A stretch of DNA of 64,000 bases from Liolophura sinensis (Eukaryota; Mollusca; Polyplacophora; Chitonida; Chitonidae): NCBI RefSeq assembly GCF_032854445.1, contig NC_088295.1:64029249-64093248 (forward strand), read 5' to 3'. The notes beneath the pieces are model-generated. The model was given only the letters and a program-made list of their open reading frames with translations, did no database searches and was not told the DNA's origin. The translations under genes and the position numbers were made by a program. Positions 1 through 11,750 of the stretch are shown here, piece by piece. The first letter of the stretch is position 1, and the number at the start of each line of letters is the position of its first letter.

Positions 1-660
1 TGAGGCCTCTAATGATGTCTGCACGCGAGCCAATGAAAACCTCTTTCGATTCACGTTTTCGTCTCAACTCAAACTTCAACCAATCGCTTATCAATTATGC
101 AAATTTCTCCCCGTTGCGAGCCGTGTTCTCAGAGAGACACGGCTGTCCATAGGATAATGACGCTGCGCGTAACAACTCTGTGTTCAGTGACAAGCCGGCT
201 ACCACTGACATCCACGTTGCCAATGGAAACCATTTTTGTTTGCTTTTGTGCGGACTATAATGGACTCACTCACCAGCCGGATGTTCGCTTACGGGTTTGA
301 TGGAGATTGGGAGTGTCCCTATTGAAACAGGCCGTGATCACTAGATCGAGCCAGCTCTATTAGGCGATATTAGATGAATATATATCAGGACCTTTCCATC
401 TGTGTACAGATAACTAACGCCATCTCTTGATTTCTCCTCCCTCCCCCCCTCCTTCAATATTTGGTCATAGGTGTATGTCAAAGTGTTACAGAGCTAACGA
501 CATGCTTGTGATGTATTGACTTTAATCGCCCGTGACTTTTCAAAAATTGCCCTTGGCAGTTTTAACCGCATCCCTCTGGCCTTTCTGCACTGGCCACATC
601 GATTTCAATCAAACTGCTCACATACACCTCCAACAATGCCAGGACAATGTCCCTGATTAA
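1..660. promoter_or_regulatory. Conserved-element-like stretch with octamer
   Basis: No gene is seen. The stretch is richer in CG dinucleotides than most of the window and free of the repeats found elsewhere. It contains a perfect POU octamer ATGCAAAT at 97-104 and several CCAAT/ATTGG motifs. This is the look of a conserved non-coding element, but that is inference from composition and motifs alone. Confidence 0.3.
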
Positions 661-1099
661 ATCAATTCGTAATTTCGTTAACTTAATGCCAGCCATACAT
701 TTCCCTTGTCTTCGGACAAATACACTTATTACAACACATTATTCAAACACCTGTCATTTTATGATGTGTTACCAACATGACGGAGAATTCTACGGATTAT
801 CAAAAAAGGAAACAAAAAAAGAAAATGACCAGTTTACTGGCTCGGGGATACTTTGGCATATTTTAAATTTTTTTTGTATACCACACCTCACTGAAAACAC
901 AAAGTATAATAATGTTTTATTCTACTTAAGAGATCACGCGTCATGGGCAGAGGTTGTAGGAAATTTAAGAGATCAGATGTAAAAAATTTTAAACCTAGTG
1001 CAAGCTATATCTGACAAGACTAGATGTTTCGTTGGATTATATTGACTGACTGATTCGAGTGGATCACCGTGCTCATGAATAAATTTTTACTTATATGAA

Positions 1100-1605
1100 C
1101 AGGTTTATGGGTGAAGCAAGCCGACGTGCCCAGAGTAAACCATTACCTTCACCAGGTATCTGACAAACCGACGTGCCCAGAGTAAATCATCGGCCTTTAC
1201 CAGGTGCCTGACCATCCGACATGCCCAGAGTAAACCACCGGCCTTCACCAGGCACCTGACAAACCGTCGTGCGAAGGAGAAAACCACAGGCCTTCACCAG
1301 GTAACTGACCAACTGGCGTGTCCAGAGTAAACCACGGACCTTCACCAAGGACCTAACAAACTGGCATGCCCAGAGTAAACCATCGGCCTTCACAAGGTAC
1401 CTGCCAAAGCGACGTGCACAGAGTAAACCATCGGCCTTCACCAGGTACCTGCCAAACTGACGTGCCCAGAGTAAATCATCGGCCTTCATCAGGTATCTAA
1501 CAAACCGACAGGCCCAGAGGAAACCATTGGCCTTCACCAGGTACCTGACAAACCGTTGTGCGAAGGAGAAAACCACTGACCTTCACCAGTCACCTGAAAA
1601 ATCTC
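1100..1605. repeat. Minisatellite A, about 10 copies of a 48-bp unit
   Basis: Tandem units of about 48 bp, each with GTGCCCAGAGTAAACCA followed by CCTTCACCAGGTACCTGACA. Copies differ by scattered substitutions. The unit matches an internal segment of the second dispersed SINE-like family in this window (for example 12598-12690 and 28040-28115), so the array probably grew inside such a copy. Minus-strand open frames across it are repeat artefacts. Confidence 0.93.
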
Positions 1606-1704
1606 TTGAAACGGCGAGAGTTGCATTGAAAAACGCGTCCTCGATGGCTTTAATCATCTGAGCCACCGAGGCCACCCTGTAGGAAATACATTAATGTACA
1701 CCAA

Positions 1705-1790
1705 TATTCCTGGTTGAGCGGTATATAGGTTTGTTAAAACAAGCAGCCTTTCTTCAAATATGTTACGTGTTCAAATCCAGCTCTGGCGGG
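1705..1790 (+). mobile_element. Possible tRNA-derived SINE head
   Basis: TGGTTGAGCGG at 1711-1721 resembles a pol III A box and GTGTTCAAATCC at 1767-1778 a B box, at tRNA-like spacing. No full cloverleaf was worked out. No tail was recognised on its right. It is more likely a SINE relic than a tRNA gene. Confidence 0.4.
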
Positions 1791-3015
1791 ATCGGCTGAG
1801 GCATTTTTGCCAAATGATTGGAGATCTTCCCTGAGCCCAGTTCAGATGTATCTAATCATAAACCGTAACGTGGCAACAAAAGTAAATATTATTAAGAAAA
1901 TATGTGAATATATGATTATAGGTATCTACAGGCACTGCTTTCAGGGCAAACATAAACTGAACAAGTTTCCCGTGATCTTAAAACATTCTCAATTCGTATA
2001 ACCTCATTATGCTCGAAAAATATAAAAATCACAACGTTGCAAGTAACACAAATGGAACTGACGCATCCATTCGTATAACATCCTAACTTTGAAAGCCGTG
2101 ATTTTCGAATCATGTGACTGTTGCTCGGGTGGATTCTCAAAATTAAGATATTTGTGTATAATTTGACATTTTGAGGACAGCAAACTCGAAAAGCAAATAG
2201 AGGAATGTTTTTCTGAAAGCCTAGCTGGGAAGAATGAAATACATCTCAGATTTAAATATTCCCGTCCATACAGTGAAAGCCTGAACTGGTCATTTAAACA
2301 AGAGGGTATATATACGTTGATTTTTTCCTCATTCATGTTTTCTTCAGTAATCAACATTATTGAAGGAAAGTAACGTTATATGAAAGGACAAAAACAATTA
2401 TGAAACAAAAATAACATTATGAAACAATAACATTTATGCTTGGAGTCAATGAAACAGTGATTGGGAGAATCAACTAGAGAGTAAGATTTTTGTTAACCAA
2501 ATGTTAGGTTTTCGCACCGGATGGGGACAAACTCACAACGGCAGGGATCCTACATTACGCATCCTGAATATGTTTACATCTGACATTCGTAAACTACACA
2601 TCATTTATTTACTGTATGAATTGCTTGTCGGAATTGAAAAATCTTCAAAACCATCCTAGAATGATATATGCTAAACTCAAGATGTTTTATCAAGGGCCTA
2701 CAGAGTACAGATATCTGTGTTAAAAACAATTCAGCAGAGATCCGATACCGAAAATCTTTCAAAGCTGATACAACTTAGTCACACCAAAAATGCACAGATA
2801 TTAAAACTTCCAAGCTGTCCAATAAGTACAGCTATCGAACAGAATTTAAATTTTAATCTGATGTACAGATCTGATATTTTTTCAAAAGTGTTAATGAACC
2901 ATAGTCTCACTTATTTCCTGTCATTAGGAGTTGGCTAACTATACAACCAAAGAGATCCAATGCCTCGGTGAGATGGAATAAATGTTAGTTGATTTCAATC
3001 AATAACTGATCAATA
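1791..3015. other. Non-coding, nothing recognised
   Basis: AT-rich unique sequence. The open frames here are short, overlap on opposite strands and have no recognisable domain or paired splice sites. Confidence 0.5.
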
Positions 3016-3450
3016 ATGTAACACTAAACAATGTGACGGCAATATCGATTACTTGTCTCAATTAAACAATGCCCAATCGGCTTTAGTGAACTGGGTTTGG
3101 GTCAGATGTAAAGAGAGGGAAGGGGTGCTTGATTTGGGGATTGGAGGCTGAGTGGACAAACAACAACGTCTGTCACCGGGGATCTCTGGGATTCGGCGAC
3201 AATCAAGAATTTGGTCGAGGCGCCAATGGTGGAGAGCGAAGAATTGGGTAATGGCGGCGGGCATCACGTTCGGGCTAATTGCTGGTTGTGTAGATTGATT
3301 AACAGGCATTCCCGGGGAGATCAGACGGGCAGGTGAGCAAACATTACGGCCGAGTCAATCGTGGAGCCCACCCGAGTTTCTCAATAAGTCATCATCTCGA
3401 CTTGATACACTCCTCTAAGAGCACTCAGCGCTTCTGGGCACCATCGGACA
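3016..3450. promoter_or_regulatory. CpG-richer conserved-element candidate
   Basis: Composition rises sharply in G, C and CG compared with both sides, with motifs such as ATCGATTA and GATTGATTAAC. It is non-repetitive. No exon with paired splice sites was found. An enhancer or conserved element is the best guess. Confidence 0.28.
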
Positions 3451-5200
3451 ATCGGTTGATGAACAGAAGGTTAAATTTACCAGGCTTCATAGGCATGAAA
3501 CATTAATGGAAGGTATTACAAGAAACTCTCACTCTAACTGCTTAGCTTGAAAGACCACTTCTCTTAGGTCAATTCACGCCTATAGACACTCCATGGAATG
3601 ACTTCCTCTAACACAACTGCCCGTTCGCTTTGGTATAGAGATCATGGATATCCTTCTGTGTTGTAACACTCGATATTCGCTATACACCATTGATTATAAC
3701 CAATCCCCAAAGGACACGGCTAGCAAAACAAGTTATGAAACTAATACCAATAGCTAGCTGGAGAAGGGTGCTAATTCCTCCTTCGAATTGAACTGATTTT
3801 ATAATCGCATAAACATATTACACAAAAGCATATTGATTACAGAATAACATAGAAACTACCCTTGTAAAGTCGATCTGCGGCTTTCAACAATCTATACGCT
3901 CACGCATTTATAGGCCTATATGTACTCTCCCAAAGTCGCCTTTAATGGACACATTTAGAGCTACATCATGTAACCTGGTGTCGTCGCTGAATGAACTTCT
4001 GTTATTCGTTTTATGATTGATATTCTTACATTCTCGCCGTGGCTTAATATGACAGCGTATTTAACAAATTTTCCCTATACTTTCAACTAAGCAGGTTTCT
4101 TTTTTTTTTGGCAAATACTGTATTCGCATGGTGACAACTGTTTCCTATAACTGCAGCAGCGCTAATCTAGTTTCCATACAAATATCAGCATGTAGATTTC
4201 ATAAGGTTTTTTTTATAGTTCTTATACAGTTTGACACATGCACTTCAACGTGTTATTCCTCAATTTTTTTTTCGGCAATGTTATGTATACTAGCGGTTTC
4301 AGTTCTTAAAGATAACAATCGGAACTGTAATACGTTGTTTTAGGGGACATTTTATCTGGTAACAGATTTTCTACTGTTCTACTTCATGGCATATATTTGT
4401 TTAATCTCCACCAAGGATAAGAAGATAGTTGCCATGTGAAGCACCTATATGGCTAACCTTCTTACACCTGCCATTGTGTTGAAATAGTCGAGTGATATCC
4501 AGGGCAAAACACATTAATGTGTCCATATCTCTACAAGAACTGAGCGATACGCACGCTTGCTTCTTGACGTTTTTAGGCATATTTGTATAAAGTGTACACA
4601 GAGAAGAGGTTGTTAGAATCCACGTCAGGTGTGATGCTTCCGGTCGAAACACGCATAACAATTTAGCTCCCTCTTGTAATAAAGGGCGTATATACACATG
4701 GACATGTGTTGGTTTGTACATTGTAATTATATTGGTTGTTTTGCTAATACCAGGAAATATAGCCAAATTTCATGTCATACATCTACACTTTGTAATGCGG
4801 GATAACAGTCTGGAGGCTATGCTATTCACAGGGAAAGGATTTGGTTGTGAAAAAACACCAATCTATTTCCATTACCTTCACAAATAGAAAACTGCATGAT
4901 GGTACTCGATGGTGTTTGTGACGTTTCGTCTATAACGCAGTGTTCAGGTCTACGAAGAATTTAAGTTTACTTCAACTGAAATCTCCACTATAAAAGTGGA
5001 AATGACAGGACATAAGGACGTTTTTATAAGGTACAAATATTAGACTTGGCCAGGTATCGCTGATATAAATCTGAAAAGTTTAAATAGAAATTTTTAGTTC
5101 AACTAATTTCTGCATGTCTTTATTGTTCTAGCTATATAAGCCTATGCGTTGACATTAGTAATACCGGTACTTGAAGGGCTCTATATAGGGGAGTCGGGGG
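3451..5200. other. Non-coding, nothing recognised
   Basis: AT-rich sequence with short homopolymer runs. The open frames at 4128-4343 and 4401-4766 show no domain and no convincing splice context. Confidence 0.5.
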
Positions 5201-5204
5201 AGGG

Positions 5205-5356
5205 TGTGTGTGTGCTGGTTTCCTCTTGAGTCGTACGTTGGAAGATCTTCCAGCAACCTGCGGATGGTCGTGGGTTTCTCACCACAATGTTGATCACCGT
5301 ACATCATCCTATCGTAGTATAAGTGAAATTTTCTTGAAAACATCGTTCAAATAAGT
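5205..5356 (+). mobile_element. SINE fragment (Meta-like body and 3' tail)
   Basis: Contains CCAGCAACCTGCGGATGGTC, GTGGGTTTC and GTATAAGTGAAATTTTCTTG, the conserved body and 3' end of the main SINE, ending near TCAAATAAGTAAAT. The tRNA head is missing, so the copy is 5'-truncated. It faces the opposite-strand copy at 5633-5880. Confidence 0.85.
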
Positions 5357-5632
5357 AAATCCAATTCACTACACCATATAAGTATAAATGTATGTAGAAG
5401 GAAGAAGTTAAAAACCTAAAGCTTCAGTTTTCTTTTCAATTGTTCTCCTCATTGTTTGTCGCAGATGACAGCAAGTAAATAATATAACCTACACATAAAA
5501 CGTGACCAGACCAAAAAATGAATTTTAAGTCCTACATAATCTTTCCGGTTATGTTTCATCAGTTGTCTTGAAAATTGCTTGTATGATCTCCAAACTTCGG
5601 CAAGACAAACGAATGTTACATCTGACATGATA

Positions 5633-5880
5633 TGTATTTACTCGATTGGTGTTTTAAGCCGCACACAAGAATATTTCACTTATACGACGGCAGCCAGGAA
5701 AGCAGGCAGAGCCGGGGGGCACCCACGACGATCCGCAGATTGCTGGAAGACCTTCCCACGTAGGGCAGGAGAGGAAGCCAGCATGGGCTGGACTTGAAAT
5801 CATAGCGACCGCATTGGCGAGAGGTTCCTGGGTCAATGCGCCGCGCTGGCGTGCTATGTACCTCGGCCACGGAGACCCTC
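5633..5880 (-). mobile_element. Near full-length tRNA-derived SINE
   Basis: Read on the minus strand, it starts with a tRNA-like head (A-box-like TGGCCGAGGT, then GCACGCCAGCGCGGCGCA) and continues through CCAGCCCATGCTGGCTTCC. It ends with the conserved GTCGTATAAGTGAAATATTC and CACCAATCGAGTAAATA tail. The frames at 5579-5950 are this element and not genes. Confidence 0.92.
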
Positions 5881-6004
5881 TGACATATGTTACAAATGCA
5901 GTAGGGTCAGACGACATGCAGTGAAGTGGCCTTCCTACTTGGCCTCTCATCCTGCACGATGTTGATTAATTTAACATTTGATCGGTGTTTAACACCCTAT
6001 ACTA

Positions 6005-6135
6005 AAAATGTTTACTTACCACGGAGGTCAGGTTTATCTGGGTGAGGAAACTATAGTGCTCAGAATAAACCACCAACCTTTGGCATGTTTCTGACGAGCT
6101 ACATGTAACGGATACAGATTGATATACATACCATA
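6005..6135 (-). mobile_element. Second SINE-like family, fragment
   Basis: Shares GGGTGAGGAAAC, GAATAAACCACCAACCTT and GGCATGTTTCTGAC with other dispersed copies (12598-12690, 19785-19885). Orientation is assigned from the tail of better copies. Confidence 0.55.
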
Positions 6136-6639
6136 TTGGTGACAAATGGTCTTTAACAATTATTTGACACTGCAAACAGCTACAAGGGCTTCGTTGATCG
6201 CTTATTGTCACCGATCACTGACGAGCAGTGTACCGGTGTGAGAGTCAGGAATCTTTAAACTTCCTGTAGGCCTACATGGGCAAGATTAACCCCAACCCTC
6301 GTTTGCCGTAGTGATTCTTTACTATGATTGATATACCAGTTGGGTACTATATTCAACATGTGTAAGTTGCTCCCCTTCAAAATATCAAACAGATGATATT
6401 CAGATTGTAATTCTCATATTAATGTTGTATGATGCCGAATCATATTAGAACTATATAGGCTATAACATGGGCAACCTTCGAAACATCGATGCTTTGTAAA
6501 AAAAACAAAGACTAAAAAAGCTAGTTCAGACGAATACGCCACAAAAATCCGTTTTGACACCAAGATTTTTGCACACTATTAGGTCTTTCACGGAAAAATA
6601 GCCTATAGACTACATAGGCCTACACATCAATACGTTAAC

Positions 6640-7420
6640 AAACAATAACTCATATCCATCCCCCTCCATAGGCCAACATGCCTAAATTCACTCTTTACAC
6701 TATTAATAAACCGGGTAGTTACGGTAATTCTCTCTCCGGCTTTTGTGGCTACCTTTTCCTGTGAGCGTATCATGGATGTCGCCTGGACACTGTTGGAAAG
6801 TTTAACGACACGATTTTTAATTGGAATATCCAACGACTTCGGCTTGAGAAATAATGTACAACTGATGCAGACGATACCTGCGTATACGTCACACTCACTG
6901 ACTGTCACCGTGACATCACAGGGGGTACCGGTTCCAACCGGACGGCATGTCGCGTGCTAATATTGACGTATTCAGAGCCACGTACGGCAACTCACAATGC
7001 ATCTCAGGAGCGCAATTGGTAATCGATTAGACTATCGAACTTAAAATCTACGAGAAATACAAGAACCTTTGAGAAAAAGTCATAACGAGGAAATTAAGGT
7101 GATTTTACGGCCGATTGGCGAGTGAGTCGCGCAAATATAGCCGTATATATAATTCCTCGTGAATGTCAAACGGATCATTTAACATTCTCGATCGACTACA
7201 CATAGAACTATTTAATTCTGCGCTTCCCAGTCTTCCAAACCAAATAGCAAATAATGCAATGGCTTTTTGGAAATGGTAGAGGTGGCTTGTTACAAAGAGA
7301 GTTAACGAGTATGGCTGAGTTTCGCAATGGTTAATTGAAGTCTCCAAAGAGGGGGAATTAATAACGAAATAACTTAATGAAGGATTTATAACATGATATT
7401 CACAGCGAATGAATGCAGAC
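6640..7420. promoter_or_regulatory. Conserved-element candidate with homeodomain palindrome
   Basis: Non-repetitive, with CG dinucleotides and many TAAT/ATTA cores. TAATCGATTA at 7020-7029 is a perfect 10-bp palindrome of the TAAT-N2-ATTA kind bound by homeodomain dimers. Opposing open frames at 6627-6960 show no domain. Function is inferred. Confidence 0.3.
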
Positions 7421-7984
7421 AGGTCCATTGTAGAGCGTCCATAAATCTACAATGCTCCCATCAGAAAAATCTACTATATTTGCTTAGCCGCAGATTGAAA
7501 ATAAAATTGGCAGACAAAATATATGGCTTGGTGGGACATTTTCAGCAAAAGTCAGTGTCGGTATTTATCCACTCCCAAGAGGAGTAGGCCTACCCTATAT
7601 AGGTTTCTATACAACAGCGTTTTTGTTTTTCCTCATTTACACCTATCACATAAAGTCTTTTGTCTCTTTATGAAATACAGGTAGTCGTAAGTATAAATGT
7701 AGACCCTTTAGCATAAAGAGGTATCTTTTTACCACCACGGTGTCGGCTATTTATGTAGGCCTATGTCATTGCTTCATCGAAAGTCCACCTCGGGCACACA
7801 CGATGGATTACACATTTCTTCCACTCGGACTTTCTCCTCAGCCCGGAATGGGTAGACCCTTCTGAGTTTTTAGCTCAAATTAAATCACCTCCATTAAAAT
7901 CGCCTTATAGTACAGTTGGGGTTTAAATTTGAAAGGAGTTTGTCTTCTCACTTCCAAATAGGCCTACTCGGGATGATAGGATTC

Positions 7985-8047
7985 TGCAATTTCTGCAGTC
8001 ATTGAGCTACGGTAGCACTCTGACCATTTGGCCACACAGGTCCCATA
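7985..8047 (-). mobile_element. Possible tRNA-derived SINE head fragment
   Basis: On the minus strand, TGTGGCCAAATGGTCAGAGTGC resembles the 5' third of a tRNA with an A box. No B box or tail is evident. Weak. Confidence 0.3.
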
Positions 8048-8049
8048 TA

Positions 8050-9635
8050 TATCCACCTTCGCTTGATTTAAAGGAAACCACAGATATTGTAAATTATCCT
8101 TACTGGAACAGCTATATACAGAAGTGGTCTGCACGTGTACATATTTCGCCTCGTAACATTTGTTAGGTCCTATATGCTATGTGACGACAATAATCGTCAA
8201 CGAAAAGAAAAAAAATATGCCAGGATAAAATGACCTTATCTTGCCAGGTACAAAATAAGCCTCCTGAGAAAGTACCATTTGACAAAAACAAACGATTCCA
8301 CTGCTAAGACAGACAGTGGGATGATAAAAAAGGAACTACTTTGCACACCAGATAATTTTGTTATTTTTAGCACTTCTAAGCTAAATCCTGAACATTAAAA
8401 AATAATGTATACAAATACAAAGTAGAAAAAAGATCTTATGCCTGTTCAGCTATTGCGCATTTGTAACCTGCAAACTATGTCTTCTAGTCGTGAGATCCAC
8501 ACAAATATTTGTGTAACGGATAGAGCTATCAAGATTTAAAAAAAAAAAAATGAAACGTTTTAGTATTATATTAACCCAGCTCGGCTTGGGATTGAATCTA
8601 TTCTGCCACACCTCGTATGGAGTGTTGAACTCTGTACTTCTGTACTGGTTTACAAACATTCTGGATTTATTTCAATAACGTCATGAAAATTTCAGAATAA
8701 GCCTCTGAATCGATGTTTGTGATAAGTGGGAATGAAGTTACAGGCCTTCATGGTTAGACGAATACATCATATGTATACTGGAAGATTGAAAAATGGTAAA
8801 TCCAGGGGCGATAACCACCTCATCCCACATTACTACCAAGAATTCCCTCCCTTGTTTCAGTGCTCCACAGAAAATTATTATCTTTGCTCGGGTCTGTATT
8901 TCTCTACAATCTGTACAGTGGAGACGCTTTTCATTAAACAAAACTATGTCAACAGTCCCTTTACTTTAAAGTAAAAAAAATAAAAATAAAAAATAAAAGA
9001 CGAGTGGAGCCAATTATGCTCTGAGGTACAAGTGAACTTGCTTTCCTTCAAATATTTGCTCACTGTACCATATTCATCAAGATATAATATTTAAGAAGTA
9101 AAATATTTTTTATTGTCCCGGTACCTTTTCTGTTTTGGGTAAAGTTTGCTTCCTGTTTTGGTTTATTCCACACATATCTAAAAGGTGAAATTACTGTAAC
9201 AGGAAGAACAGTAAGACACCCCACTTTCAGAAAACTGCGTGACACTGTGCAAATCAGTCTTGCCTGAAGCAATGATACAAAGAGAGACAAATGCTCAGCT
9301 TTAAATTTAAACTAGGCTCTATTCACTGAATTTTTGACGCATCATACATTACAGCTGTTATAGTGACCCTAGGAACTTCATGTTTGACAGGTAGTCCAAC
9401 TTGATAACTCCTGGCACAAAGTAGACGCTAGATGAATAAAAGCTAGGAGTGAGCTGGCGTGTGCTTTATATATTTATTAGATTGCTCTTATATTTATTCG
9501 ATTGCTCTTCTGTAATGTAGAAGATTTCACTTCTATAATAGCTATATGGGTGGAAGAAACCTGGGCTAACAAGTGGCCTTTCCCACATAGACAGACTTAT
9601 ACATGTCAATTATTATTAGCAAAGATAATGCTCAA
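8050..9635. other. Non-coding, nothing recognised
   Basis: AT-rich sequence with an A-rich run near 8968-9000. No gene or clear repeat was identified. Confidence 0.5.
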
Positions 9636-9639
9636 AGGA

Positions 9640-9725
9640 TCAAGAACATTTCACTTACACAACGACGGCCAGCATTATGGTGAGAGGAAACCAGGAAGAG
9701 CCTGCGAGAAACCCACTGTCTTTTC
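9640..9725 (-). mobile_element. SINE fragment (Meta-like body)
   Basis: Contains ACGGCCAGCATTATGGTGAG and AGGAAACCAGGAAGAGCC plus a diverged CATTTCACTTACACAACG, the reverse complement of the SINE body and 3' end. Head and tail are missing. Confidence 0.75.
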
Positions 9726-9825
9726 CACTTGGTCAGTGACAGCCAGCTCTGATTTAAATTTATCTTGTGCAACAAAACAACAAAAAACACAGAATATATT
9801 GAGATAAAAACATACCGGTATTGCC

Positions 9826-9831
9826 TTTATT
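9826..9831 (-). terminator. Candidate poly(A) signal, distal
   Basis: AATAAA on the minus strand, about 1.9 kb after the stop codon. Confidence 0.3.
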
Positions 9832-10689
9832 GCAGCCCTATAATGAGCTGTACAGCATTTTACTGTACATTTACAGATATCCAGAAATGTAACTGAGATG
9901 TTATTACCTGTACTTCTAGTTACGATAGCATAAAAAAATGGAAATTTTGAAAGATTTTTGAGTCGAAATTTCTCGAATTGGAATGTGGTCGAGTTTTCAG
10001 CACAACAGCGTGATGTTCCTTTAGAGGCTACAGTTTACACCTTCCCCTCCCATGTAAACTATCAGCACATATACATTCATGTAATTTACTAAACAAAGCA
10101 TCAGCGGTAAATTTATACATAATATTCTACAATATCAATGTACTAAGGAATGACTAAGTGCCATATTATAGGAATGTATATATTCTAATACAACACTATA
10201 ACATACTATAAAATATCTCTTCAAACACATCAAATTAACAACTCACAACTTGTGTTAAAATGATCTTCAATTTCTCTACAAGTCTACAAAACAATTTTAT
10301 CACAAAATATCACCTCAGATTACTTTCTCTGAATCCCGGGGAGTACTGAGGTTCATATGTAAGGGGTAGAACCTAAACTATATTTCTGTTTGTAAAATTC
10401 TTCCATTCAGCAGAGCGTATGATTATGTGTGGAAAAGTTTCTATGAATAAAATGCAACTTAATGCAACAAACAGCACTGATGACTTTTGGAGTCATAAAA
10501 CATTCAAAATTGTACAAAAAAAAATTTCATCAAGTTGTGAGAAAAATGAAAGGATGACTAACAATTAAATTATATAGCGTATCATACAAACAGAACTAGT
10601 ACATGTAACTTTGTTGTAAATATTTGTTCACAATCAAAATTTTGTGTTCGAGCCAGAGGCAACATTTCACTTTAGTCAAATTAATAATG

Positions 10690-10832
10690 TTTATTTAATA
10701 TTTATTTGACTGGTGTTTCACGTGCCATACTAAAGAATTTTTCCATTATGCTACAGCGGTAAGTTTTATGGGTGGGTGAAACTGGAATGACCAAAATAAA
10801 TCATGGCCTATTGCCAAGTAGTGTACTTAACA
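10690..10832 (-). mobile_element. Second SINE-like family copy
   Basis: On the plus strand it reads TTTGACTGGTGTTTCACG, CATACTAAAGAATTTTT and GGGTGGGTGAAACTGG. That is the reverse complement of a conserved 3' tail followed by the family-specific body with TTGCCAAGTAGTGTACTTAAC. Confidence 0.6.
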
Positions 10833-10857
10833 AAATATACTGGATTTTGATTTGATA

Positions 10858-11096
10858 TGATTGCTGTTCTACCCCATACTCAAGAATATTTCACTTATAC
10901 GATGTCAAGCAGGATTAAGGTGGGGGGCAAAACTGGACAGAGCCCGGGAAAAACCCAAGGTTGAAGACATGCCTTTCCCCGTATGGCCAAAGAAGAGGTG
11001 AGCATGAGCTGGACCCACAGCTACCGCACTGGTTAGAGGTTCCTGGGGTCATTGCGCCGCGCTGGCGTGCAACCCACCTTGGCCACGGAGGCCCCA
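10858..11096 (-). mobile_element. Near full-length tRNA-derived SINE
   Basis: The minus strand starts GGGGCCTCCGTGGCCAAGGT (A-box-like) and continues with GCACGCCAGCGCGGCGCAAT and GGGTCCAGCTCATGCTCACC. It ends with CGTATAAGTGAAATATTCTT and GAGTATGGGG. It sits about 0.65 kb after the CUB gene stop codon and in the same orientation. Frames on both strands here belong to the SINE. Confidence 0.9.
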
Positions 11097-11185
11097 AAAT
11101 ATACTGGAAACAACAGCTGAACCAGTGCCAGTCTCCATCCCCATTGGTCAAAGGTAAATCGGCTGTCTGGATATTTAAATTGCAG

Positions 11186-11191
11186 TTTATT
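11186..11191 (-). terminator. Candidate poly(A) signal, proximal
   Basis: AATAAA on the minus strand, about 560 nt after the stop codon, inside AT-rich sequence. Chance occurrence cannot be excluded. Confidence 0.3.
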
Positions 11192-11199
11192 AATTTTGT

Positions 11200-11750
11200 C
11201 TCCATTTTGATCAAGATAACATATTAACAGATGTACAACATAAATAGAGATGTTTTGCAGTGTGTCACAGATCACTGTGGCAATGTTACTAAAAATTCAC
11301 AAAGTGACACAGAGGGAAACAGTTTGCAGTCTGCACGTCACAATCAGCAAGTGCTGTCAATTTCACCAGAATGCATTGTGATGTGATCATATATACATAA
11401 AAATGTCAGTTTGGCTATTACTGTGACAATGTGCACCTATCAATGTGAAGTGGGTGTACCTAGGCAGGGAATCATGTAAACAGAGTGGGCATATTTCTCT
11501 CTGTTTATATATCTTTGATATTAACTATAAACTAGCACAAATCATCTGTACAGATCATTCAGCCTGCATGATAGGGTTAGATGAACATGTACAGGGTATT
11601 ACACCCCATATCAATTCAGTTACACCAGCTCAAAATATTTCCATGAAGCACACAAAAAGAAGAATTTAGGTTCAAAAACACTTCCCATTGGTAGCAAATC
11701 CTTGAAAATTTTGTCCAAACATAAAAACTCAGTGAAGGTCAGCACCATTT
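11200..11750. other. Unique non-coding sequence next to stop codon
   Basis: Probably proximal 3' UTR of the CUB gene. No repeat or second gene is seen; the plus-strand frame 11445-11669 has no domain. Confidence 0.4.

Larger units (their letters stand above)
9815..11750 (-). other. Putative 3' UTR and flank of the CUB gene
   Basis: Lies directly after the stop codon. AATAAA hexamers on the minus strand occur at 11191-11186 and 9831-9826, so the transcript could end about 0.56 or 1.9 kb beyond the stop. The longer form would include two SINE-family insertions in the gene's own orientation. No coding signal is seen. Confidence 0.35.

Noticed and set aside
1105-1576. Minus-strand frames with repeated VRYLVKADGLLWA peptides
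   Set aside because: Produced by the 48-bp tandem repeat, where units of a multiple of three stay open by chance.
5579-5950. Overlapping frames on both strands
   Set aside because: They lie within a tRNA-derived SINE and read its conserved body.
10915-11275. Three overlapping frames on both strands
   Set aside because: They cover a SINE inserted beyond the CUB gene stop codon.
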